Assembly (NCBI RefSeq): GCF_000733775.1
Contig: NZ_JPOE01000002.1
Span: 1,922,001 to 1,986,000 of the forward strand
Direction of reading: 5' to 3'
DNA length: 64,000 nt
Source: Thiomonas sp. FB-Cd
GTDB taxonomy: Bacteria; Pseudomonadota; Gammaproteobacteria; Burkholderiales; Burkholderiaceae_C
Part shown: positions 45,061 through 54,164 of the stretch, piece by piece
How the letters are laid out: each line of letters opens with the position of its first letter
Position numbering within the stretch: position 1 is the stretch's first letter
Notes under the pieces: model-generated
Database searches by the model: none
What the model was told of the DNA's origin: nothing
The model's input: only the letters and a program-made list of their open reading frames with translations
Program-made: the position numbers and the translations under genes

Positions 45061-45971
45061 TGAACATCAATATGTTTAGCATCCTCATTCCGACTTGGAA
45101 CAATCTGGAGTTTCTTCAATTATGTGTGGCCAGCATACGAAAGAACTCGGCATTCCCGCACGAGATCCTGGTGCACGTCAATGACGGAGGCGACGGGACA
45201 TTGGAGTGGGTCAAGAGTGAAGGTCTCCGGCATACCCACTCCACGCATAATGCGGGCATCTGCCTGACCGTGAATGGCCTCGCGGGTATGGCCACACAAC
45301 CATGGCTCGTTTATATGAACGATGACATGATCTGCTGTCCAGGCTGGGATACGGCATTTGCCAATGCCATTGATGCATCCGACACGGATTTGATTTTTCT
45401 GTCGTCGACGCTCATTGAACCAACGGACACCAAGAATCCGGTTGTGATCGTGGGGGATTTTGGCACCTCGCCGGACAATTTCGACGAGGATCGACTTCTG
45501 AAGGATTACATGAATATGGACCGCCCCGATTTATTGGGGCATGGTTCACAACCGACCCTGGTCAGCAAGCGTTGGTGGCATATGGTCGGAGGATACAGTC
45601 TTGAGTTTAGCCCGGGCATGAGTTCCGATGACGATTTATTGATGAAATTCTGGGTGGCGGGATGTCGCACATTCAAGGTTCTGGGCAAGAGTCGGGTTTA
45701 CCATTTCTCCTGCCGCAGCACCGGGCGTGTTCGAAAGAATAAAGGAGCCCGCACCTTCGTCACCAAATGGGGCATTACACAAGGCGAGTTTAAGAAAATG
45801 TTTCTCGAGCAATCGGGAAATCCATCTGGAAATGCGCCCGCGTTTCCACAGAGCACGAGACTTGGCCGATTTAAGCGCGCGGTCTATGGCCTGAGTGGCG
45901 ATTTTCCGCTGGGTGACATTCGCGCCTGGGATGCGGCTCCTGGATTGCACTTCTCCAAAGAGCATGATTGA
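45060..45971 (+). CDS. Family 2 glycosyltransferase
   Basis: This is a GT-A fold glycosyltransferase, about 303 residues. It begins with the typical FSILIPTWNNLEFLQLCVASI and has the acidic metal motif YMNDDM near residue 85 and a later DDD pair at SSDDDLLMKFW. The GTG at 45060 overlaps the stop of the preceding gene; ATG at 45072 (MFSILIP) is an equally likely start. Base composition is visibly lower in GC than the flanks, suggesting transfer. Acceptor and donor sugars are unknown. Confidence 0.82.
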   Translation: MNINMFSILIPTWNNLEFLQLCVASIRKNSAFPHEILVHVNDGGDGTLEWVKSEGLRHTHSTHNAGICLTVNGLAGMATQPWLVYMNDDMICCPGWDTAFANAIDASDTDLIFLSSTLIEPTDTKNPVVIVGDFGTSPDNFDEDRLLKDYMNMDRPDLLGHGSQPTLVSKRWWHMVGGYSLEFSPGMSSDDDLLMKFWVAGCRTFKVLGKSRVYHFSCRSTGRVRKNKGARTFVTKWGITQGEFKKMFLEQSGNPSGNAPAFPQSTRLGRFKRAVYGLSGDFPLGDIRAWDAAPGLHFSKEHD

Positions 45972-46004
45972 GGGACTCCTGCGCAGCACGCAGCCGAAAA
46001 CGTC

Positions 46005-46817
46005 GTGAGCACCAACACTGCGACCGCAGTTTCCGCAATCCTCATCACGCGCAACGAAGCCCATAACCTGCCCGCTTGCCTCGCGGGTCTGGCATGGTGC
46101 GACGAGATCGTGGTGCTCGACAGCGGCAGCACGGACGAAACCGTCGAGATCGCCCGCCGCGCGGGCGCTCGGGTCCAGACAAGCAGCGACTGGCCGGGTT
46201 TCGGCCCGCAAAAAAACCGCGTACTCGAACTCGCCCGCTGCGACTGGGTGCTATCCGTCGATGCCGACGAGCGCGTGACCCCAGAGCTTGCCGCGGAAAT
46301 TCGCGCGACCATCGCCGGTGCAGACCCCTGCAACGCCTATGCCATTGCGCGCCTGTCCAGCTATTGCGGACAGTTCATGCGTCATGGCGGCTGGTATCCA
46401 GACCGCGTCGTGCGGCTTTTCAAGCGCGGCACGGCACGCTTTTCTGATGACATCGTCCATGAATCGGTCCAGACCCATGGGCGTGTTGGCCGACTTCGGG
46501 AAGACCTTCTGCACATCAGCTACCGCAGCTTCGAAGATGTGCTGGACAAGATGAACCACTATTCCACGGCCGGCGCGAGCAAGGCCGCCGCCCGGGGCCG
46601 CTCGAGCAATCTGCTCTCGGCGTGGCTGCACAGCCGCTGGGCCTTCATCCGCGCCTACATTCTGCGTCTGGGTTTTTTGGATGGCCGCCTCGGGTACGTG
46701 CTCGCCTGCTCCATTGCGCACGAGACTTGGTATCGTTACGTCAAGCTCTGGCACCGACCCCACGAAAACCTGTTAAAGGACACCCTGGATGCAGCACCTC
46801 GGACCGAACGCCGCTGA
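46005..46817 (+). CDS. WaaE/KdtX-like family 2 glycosyltransferase
   Basis: This is a lipopolysaccharide-core-type glycosyltransferase, 270 residues. The motifs are ILITRNEAHNLPACLAGLAW near the start, VVLDSGSTDETVEIA, SVDADERVTPEL with the DAD metal site, and HGGWYPDRVVRLF, a pattern typical of WaaE/HldE-neighbour core beta-glucosyl or heptosyl transferases. The start is a GTG. It is the last gene before the separated tolB cluster. Confidence 0.83.
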   Translation: MSTNTATAVSAILITRNEAHNLPACLAGLAWCDEIVVLDSGSTDETVEIARRAGARVQTSSDWPGFGPQKNRVLELARCDWVLSVDADERVTPELAAEIRATIAGADPCNAYAIARLSSYCGQFMRHGGWYPDRVVRLFKRGTARFSDDIVHESVQTHGRVGRLREDLLHISYRSFEDVLDKMNHYSTAGASKAAARGRSSNLLSAWLHSRWAFIRAYILRLGFLDGRLGYVLACSIAHETWYRYVKLWHRPHENLLKDTLDAAPRTERR

Positions 46818-47080
46818 ACACCGTCAAGGTGCCACGGTCCATCCATCACGTGCGCGTGATGACGATTGGAGTAACCTCGGCGTGCGTTGCGGCTCGAAGC
46901 CGGATGGAGGTGCCGTCCGACCCGCGCGTCTTGCTTGTCACGTAGCATTCCTTAACCGATCCGGTCCGTGCCCCTGCGTAGAATTTTTGATTCTTGATCG
47001 ACCACGTTGGGACATGTGCCGATCGCATTGTCCATGACGCCTTCATGGCCCCGAGGCCTGCGCCTCTTTGACCCTCTCTC

Positions 47081-48397
47081 ATGAAACGACGCCACTTTCT
47101 GCTCAATAGCCTTGCCAGTCCCTGGCTGCGTCCTGTTGGCGCTGCTGCGGCCTCGTTCGCCATTCCCACCTTGGCCCGTGCCCAGTTCAAGATCGACGTC
47201 TCGGGCATTGGCGCCACACAAATTCCGGTGGCCATTGCCCCGTTCAAGGGACAGGAAGCATGTGGTCAGCCGATCGCCGACATCATCCGGGCCGACCTCA
47301 CACGCAGTGGCCAGTTTCGTACCTCCAACCTGGGTGGCGCTGCGCTCACCGAGCAGGGGCCGCCCAATTACGCGGCGTGGCGCACCCAAGCGCTGGAAGC
47401 GGTTGCCGGCGGAAGCGTCGCGTCGCAAGGACCTGGCCGGTGGATGATCCGTTTCCGACTGTGGGACGCCGTCAAGCAAGCCGACATGGGCGGTGAGGTC
47501 TACCAGGTCGTCACCGGTGACTTGCGCCTGGCAGCGCACCGCATTGCGGACTTCATCTACCAGAAGCTCACGGGTCAACGAGGGGTGTTTGCCACGCGCA
47601 TTGCTTACATCAGCAAGGCAGGCCAGCACAACTTTGGCCTCGTGGTGGCCGATAGCGACGGCGAGAACGCACGCGCCGCGCTGCGCAGCCGCGAGCCCCT
47701 GCTGTCACCGGTGTGGGCGCCCGACGGCGGCAGCCTGGCCTACGTCTCCTTCGAAACCGGCAAGCCTGTCGTGTTCATCCAGGACATTCGCAATGGCGCG
47801 CGCCGTGCCGTCGCCAACTTCCGAGGCAGCAACAGCGCACCGGCCTTTTCGCCGGACGGCCACACCATGGCGGTCGTGCTCACACTCGCTGGGCGCTCGC
47901 AAATCTATGTGCTGCCGCGCACAGGTGGTCAGCCACGCCAGCTCATGCACAGCGGCTCCATCGACACCGAGCCCGTGTTCGCGCCCGACGGCAAGAGCCT
48001 TTATTTTGTCAGTGACCGCGACGGCTCCCCGCAAATCTACGTTGTGGGCATCAACGGCGGTGGCGTGCGGCGCCTGACCTTTTCGGGAAGCTACAACGTC
48101 AGTCCTGCGATCAGCGCCGACGGCAAGAATCTCGCCTACATCTCGCAGCAGGGCAACAACTTTGAGCTCTGGGTGCAGGATCTGCAATCCGGCAACACCC
48201 GCGCCTTGGGGAATGGCACCGACGATGGTCATCCGAGCTTCGCCCCAAACGGGCAGATCCTGCTGTACTCGGCGCGTGAAGGTGGCTCCGAGGTCCTGAA
48301 AACCGTGTCACTCGACGGCAGTGTGCGCACCACGCTGGCCGCCGCCGGCCTGCAGGTGCGCGAGCCCTCGTGGGGCCCGTGGACGCCAGGCAACTAA
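47081..48397 (+). CDS. tolB: Tol-Pal system beta-propeller protein TolB
   Basis: TolB is a periplasmic protein, 438 residues, that binds Pal and the TolA C-terminus. The signal peptide ends near ARA-Q (about residue 34) and begins MKRRHFLL, which resembles a twin-arginine motif as well as a Sec signal. An N-terminal domain is followed by a six-bladed propeller, with repeats such as SPVWAPDGGSLAYVS, APAFSPDGHTMAVV and EPVFAPDGKSLYFVS. It lies 11.5 kb from tolA rather than adjacent. pal and cpoB follow. Confidence 0.95.
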   Translation: MKRRHFLLNSLASPWLRPVGAAAASFAIPTLARAQFKIDVSGIGATQIPVAIAPFKGQEACGQPIADIIRADLTRSGQFRTSNLGGAALTEQGPPNYAAWRTQALEAVAGGSVASQGPGRWMIRFRLWDAVKQADMGGEVYQVVTGDLRLAAHRIADFIYQKLTGQRGVFATRIAYISKAGQHNFGLVVADSDGENARAALRSREPLLSPVWAPDGGSLAYVSFETGKPVVFIQDIRNGARRAVANFRGSNSAPAFSPDGHTMAVVLTLAGRSQIYVLPRTGGQPRQLMHSGSIDTEPVFAPDGKSLYFVSDRDGSPQIYVVGINGGGVRRLTFSGSYNVSPAISADGKNLAYISQQGNNFELWVQDLQSGNTRALGNGTDDGHPSFAPNGQILLYSAREGGSEVLKTVSLDGSVRTTLAAAGLQVREPSWGPWTPGN

Positions 48398-48551
48398 CCG
48401 CGTGCACAAACGCAAGTTGTTACACGCGGGGGCTTCGCAATGTCATCATCCGCCTGCATCATTCATGGTTGAGCTTTTGCTTGTTTTTTGATGGGTCAAA
48501 CCCCTTTCCCCCTTTCCTTCACATCCAACCCCTGACTTTCGGAGAACCACG

Positions 48552-49094
48552 ATGAACCACCGCTCTGCCCTTTTGCTGACCGCACTCGCCGCGGCGCTTA
48601 CCCTGGGCGGCTGCGCCTCGGGCGTCAAGATGAACAAGGCCCCGGTCGGATCCAAGACGGCCGAGCCGGCCAATGCCAACGGCGCGAACGCGCAAGGCGC
48701 CGGCCAAAGCCAGGTCGCCGCAGTGCAGGCTCCGGCGGAAACCAATGCAGGTCCCGGCCCCGACGTGCCCAAGAGCGTGTACTTTGCCTTCAACAGCTAC
48801 GTCGTGGACGGCAAATACCGCCCCGTGCTCGAGAACAACGCGCAGTATCTGAGCACGCACCCGGCCGCGCATGTGCAGCTTCAGGGCAACACGGATGCTC
48901 GTGGCAGCCGCGAGTACAACCTGGCGCTTGGCCAAAAACGCGCTGACGCTGTGATGAAGGGCATGGAACTGCTGGGCGCCAAACCCAGCCAGATGGAGGC
49001 CATCAGCTTCGGCAAGGAAAAGCCCAAGGCCCTGGGCACGACCGAGGCCGATTACGCTGAAAACCGCCGTGTGGACATCGTTTATCAGAAATGA
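48552..49094 (+). CDS. pal: Peptidoglycan-associated lipoprotein Pal
   Basis: Pal is an outer-membrane lipoprotein that binds peptidoglycan, 180 residues. The lipobox LGGC gives the acylated Cys21. An Ala/Asn-rich linker leads to the OmpA-like domain (YFAFNSYVVDGKYRPVLE, VQLQGNTDARGSREYNLALGQKRA, ENRRVDIVY). An imperfect CCGCGTG/CACGCGG hairpin lies between tolB and pal, which may set the high Pal-to-TolB ratio. The stop overlaps the cpoB start. Confidence 0.96.
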   Translation: MNHRSALLLTALAAALTLGGCASGVKMNKAPVGSKTAEPANANGANAQGAGQSQVAAVQAPAETNAGPGPDVPKSVYFAFNSYVVDGKYRPVLENNAQYLSTHPAAHVQLQGNTDARGSREYNLALGQKRADAVMKGMELLGAKPSQMEAISFGKEKPKALGTTEADYAENRRVDIVYQK

Positions 49095-49912
49095 TGCAGC
49101 AAACCGCCACTGACATGCCCTGCCTTGCAGGGCTTTCCAGGCTGCGCCGCGCGGCCCCGACCCTCCTGCTCAGCCTCGGGCTGGGCCTGGGTTGGGCGTC
49201 GCAGGCCCGGGCCGACATGTTCCCGGACAACGAAGCGCGTCGGGCCATTCTCGACCTGCGCGGCCAGATCGCGCAAAATCAGCAGAGCAACCAGGCTCAA
49301 TTGACCCAGCAAGGGCAGCAGATCCAGCAGATCCGCAGCTCCTTGCTCGACCTGTCCAACCAGATCGAGCAACTCAAGAGCGAGATTGCGCAGTTGCGCG
49401 GCCAGCAAGATACGACCACGCAACAGCTCAACGACACCATTGCAAAGGTTGCGGCAAGTCAGAAGGACCTGACCCAGCGCATGGCCCCGCTGGAGCCGGT
49501 CACGGTGCAAATTGGCGGCAAGGCCTACACCGTGCAGCCGCCTGAAAAGGCAGCCTACGATCAGGCGCTCGGCGCCTTCCGCAATTCGGATTTTGCCGGT
49601 GCGAGCACCCAGTTCAAGGCCTTCCTGGGCCAATACCCATCCAGCGCCTACGCGCCTGAGGCGCAATACTGGCTGGCCAACTCCTTGTACGCGCAAAAAC
49701 AATACAAGGATGCCATCGCCGCATTCAAGGCACTGATCAACGGCTACCCCAATAGCACCCGCATTCCCGAGTCGCTGCTCGGCCTGGCCAATTGCCAGGT
49801 GGAGATGCGCGAGGTACAGGCGGCGAGAGTCACCCTGCGCAAGCTGATGCACGATTACCCGCAGTCTGAGGCTGCGCAGGCCGCCAAGGACAGGCTGGCC
49901 AAGCTGCGTTGA
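49091..49912 (+). CDS. cpoB: Cell division coordinator CpoB (YbgF)
   Basis: CpoB is a periplasmic protein, 273 residues, linking Tol-Pal with peptidoglycan synthesis. A signal peptide ends ARA-D (about residue 42). A Gln-rich coiled coil (about 60-135) mediates trimerisation, and C-terminal TPR repeats start near [18 protein letters not shown]. The start overlaps the pal stop codon, so translation is coupled. A second ATG directly follows the first. Confidence 0.93.
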   Translation: MMQQTATDMPCLAGLSRLRRAAPTLLLSLGLGLGWASQARADMFPDNEARRAILDLRGQIAQNQQSNQAQLTQQGQQIQQIRSSLLDLSNQIEQLKSEIAQLRGQQDTTTQQLNDTIAKVAASQKDLTQRMAPLEPVTVQIGGKAYTVQPPEKAAYDQALGAFRNSDFAGASTQFKAFLGQYPSSAYAPEAQYWLANSLYAQKQYKDAIAAFKALINGYPNSTRIPESLLGLANCQVEMREVQAARVTLRKLMHDYPQSEAAQAAKDRLAKLR

Positions 49913-49919
49913 CGGTCTG

Positions 49920-50630
49920 ATGTTGCAGGGATTTGCGAAAGCGGCTGCGAATCCAGCAGCCGTCGTTCTGCTTTCCGGTGGGCTCGACTCCGCCACGGTG
50001 TTGGCGCAAGCGCGTGAGATGGGCTTTGCCTGCCATGCGCTGTCGCTGAACTACGGCCAGCGGCACAGCGCAGAACTCGACGCAGCGCGCCGCATCGCCC
50101 AAGCGCTCGGCGCCGTGCGACACGAGATCATCGATCTCGACCTGGCGCGCTTCGGCGGCTCGGCCCTGACCGACCGTGCGCTGGCCGTTCCCACCGCCGG
50201 CCAGCAGGCCGGCATCCCGGTGACCTACGTTCCCGCGCGCAACACCGTGATGCTGGCGCTGGCCCTTTCCTGGGCGGAAGCGCTGGGCGCGCGCGATCTT
50301 TTCTACGGCGCCAATGCGGTTGACTACTCGGGCTACCCGGACTGCCGGCCAGCGTTCGTCGAAGCCTTCGAGCGCCTGGCCAATCTCGCGACGAAGGCCG
50401 GCGTCGAACAGGGCAACATTCACGTTCACGCGCCCATCATCGACATGAGCAAGGCCGAGATCATTCGCGAGGGTCTGCGCCTTGGCGTGGATTTCGCCCT
50501 CACGGTGAGTTGTTACCAGGCCGACAACCAAGGCCGCGCCTGCGGCCGCTGCGATTCCTGCCGCATCCGTGCTGCGGGCTTCGCCGAAGCCGGTTTGGCG
50601 GATTCGACGCGTTACCAGCCAGGCGCCTAA
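49920..50630 (+). CDS. queC: 7-cyano-7-deazaguanine synthase QueC
   Basis: QueC converts 7-carboxy-7-deazaguanine to preQ0 for queuosine, using ATP; 236 residues. The PP-loop motif is [12 protein letters not shown] near residue 18. Other motifs are [19 protein letters not shown] and the zinc cysteines in [21 protein letters not shown]. It follows cpoB by seven bases, a common betaproteobacterial arrangement. Confidence 0.95.
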   Translation: MLQGFAKAAANPAAVVLLSGGLDSATVLAQAREMGFACHALSLNYGQRHSAELDAARRIAQALGAVRHEIIDLDLARFGGSALTDRALAVPTAGQQAGIPVTYVPARNTVMLALALSWAEALGARDLFYGANAVDYSGYPDCRPAFVEAFERLANLATKAGVEQGNIHVHAPIIDMSKAEIIREGLRLGVDFALTVSCYQADNQGRACGRCDSCRIRAAGFAEAGLADSTRYQPGA

Positions 50631-50777
50631 AACCGCAGGTGCGGGCCCGGCGCGTGCGCGCCCCGGATTCCTTCGGTCGGGATTTTGTTTATCCTCGAGC
50701 GTTGCGTGGGCGTGCCACAGCGCCGTGCGCGTGGGACAATGCCTCATTCACGGGCACATGGCGCGCGCAATCCGACA

Positions 50778-51941
50778 ATGGTGCGCGCCTCCCGCTCTCG
50801 CAACCTTCATCGGCTCCTTACCATCTTGCAGGATCTTTCTGTTTCCGCCCTCAACACCACGGTGCTGTGGTGGACCTTTGCGCTGAGCGCTGTGTTCGGC
50901 GCCGTGATGCACCGCACCCAGTTCTGCACCATGGGGTCGGTTGCCGACATCATCAACTTCGGCGACTGGACTCGCATGCGCATGTGGGCCCTTGCCATCG
51001 CGACTGCCCTGCTCGGGACCAGCATCTTCGCGGCGCTGGGCCTCATCAACACCGACCAGACCATTTACACCAGCAACCGCGTGTTGTGGCTGTCGGCGCT
51101 CGTGGGAGGCGCCATGTTTGGCTTCGGCATGGTTCTGGCCTCGGGCTGCGGCAGCAAGACCCTGGTGCGCCTTGGCTCTGGCAGCCTCAAGGCCTTGGTG
51201 GTGTTCGTGATGCTGGGCATCGGCGCCTACGCCACGCTGCGCGGCATCACGGCCGAGCCGCGGGTGTACCTTCTTGACCGCGTGGCCGTGCCGCTTTCCG
51301 GCCCGCAGGATCTGCCCTCGCTGCTGGCGCGCCACACGTCCATCACCCGCTCCGCATGGCTTCTGGTGTTGGGCATCGGCGCTTCGCTGGCGATTGGCGC
51401 ATGGGCATTGTGGCCCCGCGAAGCGAGGACCCCGCGGCATCTGCTGGGCGGCTTCGGCATCGGCGCGATGGTGGTTGCGCTGTGGTGGGTATCCGGGCAT
51501 GTCGGCTTTGTCGCGGAAGACCCGCAGACCCTGCAGCACGCCTACGTTGGCAGCGTCGGCAACAGCATGGAGTCGTTCACGTTCGTTGCGCCAGTGGCCT
51601 ACACGCTGTACTGGTTCCTGATGTACAGCGACGCCAGCAATGTGCTCAACATCGGCATTGTCTCGGTGTTCGGCGTCATCGCAGGTGCGGCGCTGCACGC
51701 GCTTGCAACCCGGCGTTTTCGCTGGGAGGGTCTGGCAGGGTTGGAAGATACTGCCAACCACATGACGGGCGGTCTCTTCATGGGAATCGGCGGCGTCACT
51801 GCCATGGGGTGCACGATCGGCCAGGGGATCACCGGTGTCTCCACACTGTCCATCACGAGCTGGATTGCACTGGCATCGATCATCGCCGGCGCGGTGCTCG
51901 GCGTGAAATATCAGGCCTGGAGACTTGATCGTGCAGGCTGA
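50778..51941 (+). CDS. YeeE/YedE-family sulfur transport protein
   Basis: This is a polytopic inner-membrane protein, about 387 residues from this ATG, of the YeeE (TsuA-like thiosulfate transporter) family. Conserved cysteines lie in HRTQFCTMGSVADI, VLASGCGSKTLVRLGSG and GGVTAMGCTIGQGITG, the residues that relay thiosulfate in YeeE. The two TM halves look fused in one protein. The start could lie further upstream, where the frame is open. The downstream tcdA overlaps its end. Substrate (thiosulfate or other sulfur anion) is inferred from the family. Confidence 0.83.
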   Translation: MVRASRSRNLHRLLTILQDLSVSALNTTVLWWTFALSAVFGAVMHRTQFCTMGSVADIINFGDWTRMRMWALAIATALLGTSIFAALGLINTDQTIYTSNRVLWLSALVGGAMFGFGMVLASGCGSKTLVRLGSGSLKALVVFVMLGIGAYATLRGITAEPRVYLLDRVAVPLSGPQDLPSLLARHTSITRSAWLLVLGIGASLAIGAWALWPREARTPRHLLGGFGIGAMVVALWWVSGHVGFVAEDPQTLQHAYVGSVGNSMESFTFVAPVAYTLYWFLMYSDASNVLNIGIVSVFGVIAGAALHALATRRFRWEGLAGLEDTANHMTGGLFMGIGGVTAMGCTIGQGITGVSTLSITSWIALASIIAGAVLGVKYQAWRLDRAG

Positions 51942-52788
51942 CGCCCTGGTCGTGTCTGGCCTGCTTAGCAGTGAGCCGGCACCTGATCTCGAGCGTCGCT
52001 TCGGTGGCGTGACGCGGCTTTACGGGGCTGATGCCGCCGAGCGCATCACTGCTGCGCACGTCGTCGTGGTCGGTGTCGGCGGTGTCGGGTCCTGGGCGGC
52101 CGAGGCGCTGGCGCGCAGCGGCGTCGGGCATCTCACGCTCATCGACCTCGACCATGTCGCGGAATCCAACATCAATCGCCAAAGCCAGGCGCTGGGTTCG
52201 ACCCTCGGCATGGCCAAGGTGCGCGCCCTAGCGCTGCGCATCGCCGATATCAATCCCCATTGCGTGGTGCATGAGGTGGAAGAGTTCGCCAGCCCGGAGA
52301 ACGTCGCAGACCTTCTCCCCGCCACCGCGCAGACCATTCTGGACTGCTGCGACCAGGCTCGGACCAAAGCTGCCATTGCCGCGCACGCGCAGCGCGCCGG
52401 CGTGCCCGTCGTGCTGGCTGGCGCCGCCGGTGGCAAGCGCCATCCGCAGCAGGTTCAGGTGCTGGATCTGTCTGAGGTGCGCCATGACCCCCTCCTGGCG
52501 AAGGTACGCTACCGCCTGCGCCGCGCCTTTGGCGCGCCGCGTAGCGGCACCATGCAGCTGCCCTGCGTGTGCTCCGCCGAGCCCGTGCGCAGTTCCCTGC
52601 AGATCAGTTGCGACATCGAGCAAACACACCAGGGTCTGAACTGCGCGGGCTACGGCTCGAGCGTGATGGTCACCGCGACATTCGGCATGGTCGCAGCCAG
52701 TCTCGCGCTGGATGCGTCAATCCGCGCGGGTCGACCGACGCGCAAACGCCGGCATCCGGACGCGGTCCCTGCCAGCACTCAGGTGTAA
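51931..52788 (+). CDS. tcdA: tRNA threonylcarbamoyladenosine dehydratase
   Basis: TcdA (CsdL/YgdL) is an E1-like enzyme that cyclises t6A to ct6A at position 37 of tRNAs, about 285 residues. Visible features are RFGGVTRLYGADAAERI, the nucleotide-binding VVVVGVGGVGSWAAEALARSG, DLDHVAESNINRQ and CDQARTKAAI. The GTG start at 51931 is preceded by GGAGA and overlaps the previous stop; a TTG six bases upstream is the alternative. The two tRNA-Lys genes nearby decode AAN codons, which are t6A targets. Confidence 0.92.
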   Translation: MQADALVVSGLLSSEPAPDLERRFGGVTRLYGADAAERITAAHVVVVGVGGVGSWAAEALARSGVGHLTLIDLDHVAESNINRQSQALGSTLGMAKVRALALRIADINPHCVVHEVEEFASPENVADLLPATAQTILDCCDQARTKAAIAAHAQRAGVPVVLAGAAGGKRHPQQVQVLDLSEVRHDPLLAKVRYRLRRAFGAPRSGTMQLPCVCSAEPVRSSLQISCDIEQTHQGLNCAGYGSSVMVTATFGMVAASLALDASIRAGRPTRKRRHPDAVPASTQV

Positions 52789-52825
52789 AGGGCACGCATT
52801 CCAGTTTGCTATGATTGCGCGTTTT

Positions 52826-52901
52826 GGGTCGTTAGCTCAGTCGGTAGAGCAGCGGACTTTTAATCCGTTGGTCGCGCGTTCGAGTCGCGCACGACCCACC
52901 A
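52826..52901 (+). tRNA. tRNA-Lys(TTT)
   Basis: A 76-base cloverleaf starts GGGTCGT and ends ACGACCC-A-CCA with the CCA encoded. The anticodon loop is CTTTTAA (anticodon TTT). The D-loop TAGCTCAGTCGGTAGAG and T-loop GTTCGAGTC are standard. A TATGAT -10 box lies at 52810-52815. Confidence 0.97.
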
Positions 52902-52908
52902 AATGTGA

Positions 52909-52945
52909 AAGCCCGTGATTGCGTTCGGCAATCACGGGCTTTTTT
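52909..52945 (+). terminator. Terminator after tRNA-Lys(TTT)
   Basis: A perfect 14-base stem (AAGCCCGTGATTGC with its complement at 52928-52941), a five-base loop and a T run form an intrinsic terminator. Confidence 0.92.
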
Positions 52946-52980
52946 CGTCGCGCTCACGCCGGGCAGGGGCGCGTTTGATG

Positions 52981-53382
52981 TCAACCAAAGAGCTTTCCCT
53001 TAAGTAATCCGAGACCTTCCTCCAGCAGATTACCCTCGGGAACCTGCCCGTTTGGCGTCAGCTTGTCCACCAGTTGCGGCAGCATTTGTGACAGGGTGGC
53101 TGCAGCCTGAGAAGGATCCACCCCGACCTTTGATGCGAGGGCCTGGACCGTGTCGCTGCCAAGGACTTGCTGAATCTGCTCCGCCGAGATGGATTGATTC
53201 TGTCCGGTGCCGACCCACGATTGCACCAGATCGCCCAAGCCGCCACTCTTGAACTTCTCAACCAAACCAGCCAAGCCGCCTGGTTGGTTCTGGATCAGAT
53301 TCATGACTTCGCTGACCATGGGGTTCCCGCTACTTCCCGAGGCCCCGCTGAGAGCGCCCAATGCATCGTCGAACAGGCCCAT
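52981..53382 (-). CDS. YidB-like DUF937 family protein
   Basis: This is a 133-residue protein of the YidB/DUF937 family, whose function is not established. It is rich in Gly, Gln and Leu, with the typical MGLFDDALGALSG start and repeated helical segments (LASKVGVDPSQAAATLSQMLPQLVDKL). The start follows GGAGA. It lies convergent with the first tRNA-Lys gene and divergent from the second. Confidence 0.82.
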   Translation of the reverse strand: MGLFDDALGALSGASGSSGNPMVSEVMNLIQNQPGGLAGLVEKFKSGGLGDLVQSWVGTGQNQSISAEQIQQVLGSDTVQALASKVGVDPSQAAATLSQMLPQLVDKLTPNGQVPEGNLLEEGLGLLKGKLFG

Positions 53383-53750
53383 CTTGCTCTCCTGGAGTGA
53401 ACGCAATGGGACCAAGGATAGCTCACTGGTCGTGTCAATGCCAAACAGTTGCACCAGCCTGCCAAAGCCGAGGTTGGCACGATCTGGCAACCCGTCGTTG
53501 TTCCGGTCACAGCCTTCGCTCCATCGCGCGAAGTAAGCAGCAGTCACCGGCAAACGCACCCGACGTTTGGGTGGACGCGAAGCGGAGCGTGCGCTTTGCA
53601 CGCTCGCCGGCCTCGCACCGCGGCGCTGCCATGCAGATGCCAGACGCCACAAAGGCAAATGGGATGGTCTCGCTCCGAGCAGCGCTTCGCAAAAAGGATC
53701 GCGAACCGACACGCGCGTGGGCAAAAGTACGCTATGATTGTTGGTTCTAC
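53383..53750. other. Intergenic region between yidB-like gene and tRNA-Lys(CTT)
   Basis: I see no gene in these 368 bases. They hold the leader of the yidB-like gene, an 8-bp GAGCGTGC/GCACGCTC hairpin near 53584-53604 with no T tract, and the tRNA promoter, whose -10 TATGAT (53733-53738) is embedded in the same CTATGATTG string as that of the other tRNA-Lys gene. Confidence 0.5.
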
Positions 53751-53826
53751 GGGGGTATAGCTCAGTTGGTAGAGCAGCTGACTCTTAATCAGTAGGTCCT
53801 GGGTTCGAGTCCCTGTGCCCCCACCA
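53751..53826 (+). tRNA. tRNA-Lys(CTT)
   Basis: A 76-base cloverleaf starts GGGGGTA and ends TGCCCCC-A-CCA with CCA encoded. The anticodon loop CTCTTAA gives anticodon CTT. The D-loop and T-loop (GGTTCGAGTCC) are standard. Confidence 0.97.
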
Positions 53827-53841
53827 ATATACGTTGAGCAA

Positions 53842-53886
53842 GGGCCGCAAGCACACGAAACATCGAATGCTTGCGGCCTTTCCTTT
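53842..53886 (+). terminator. Terminator after tRNA-Lys(CTT)
   Basis: GGCCGCAAGCA (53843-53853) pairs with TGCTTGCGGCC (53868-53878) and is followed by a T-rich tract. Confidence 0.88.
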
Positions 53887-53933
53887 TGTGACCCACATCC
53901 AGCTTTCGGGGACAGTCAATCACCGCGTTTAAG

Positions 53934-54164
53934 ATGCCGCATCCGGTCAGCACTGATATTCAAGCCAACCCTTTCATGCCCGCACTGCGCATCGCCTCCC
54001 TCGATCTACTGGCCAGCTTGAAATCATGGCGCTTGTGGAGCCTTCTCGGCTGGCTTGAAATTCGCCAGCGCTACGCCCGCTCCAAACTCGGTCCATTCTG
54101 GCTCACCATCAGCATGGGCGTACTCGTGGCCTTGCTAGTTGGTGTATTTCGGCAATTTGGTTAG
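53934..54164 (+). pseudogene. Truncated ABC-2 permease (wzm-like) fragment
   Basis: The 76-residue frame matches the first part of the intact wzm gene at 55365: [20 protein letters not shown] corresponds to [20 protein letters not shown], followed by [14 protein letters not shown]. After that it reads ...VALLVGVFRQFG and stops, where the intact protein continues [13 protein letters not shown]. The nucleotide sequences differ at roughly a quarter of positions, so this is an older paralogue or a leftover of a different transporter, not a recent duplication. About 70 percent of the gene is missing. Confidence 0.75.

Noticed and set aside
53584..53604. GAGCGTGC/GCACGCTC hairpin as a terminator
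   Set aside because: There is no T tract on either side and no gene ends next to it.
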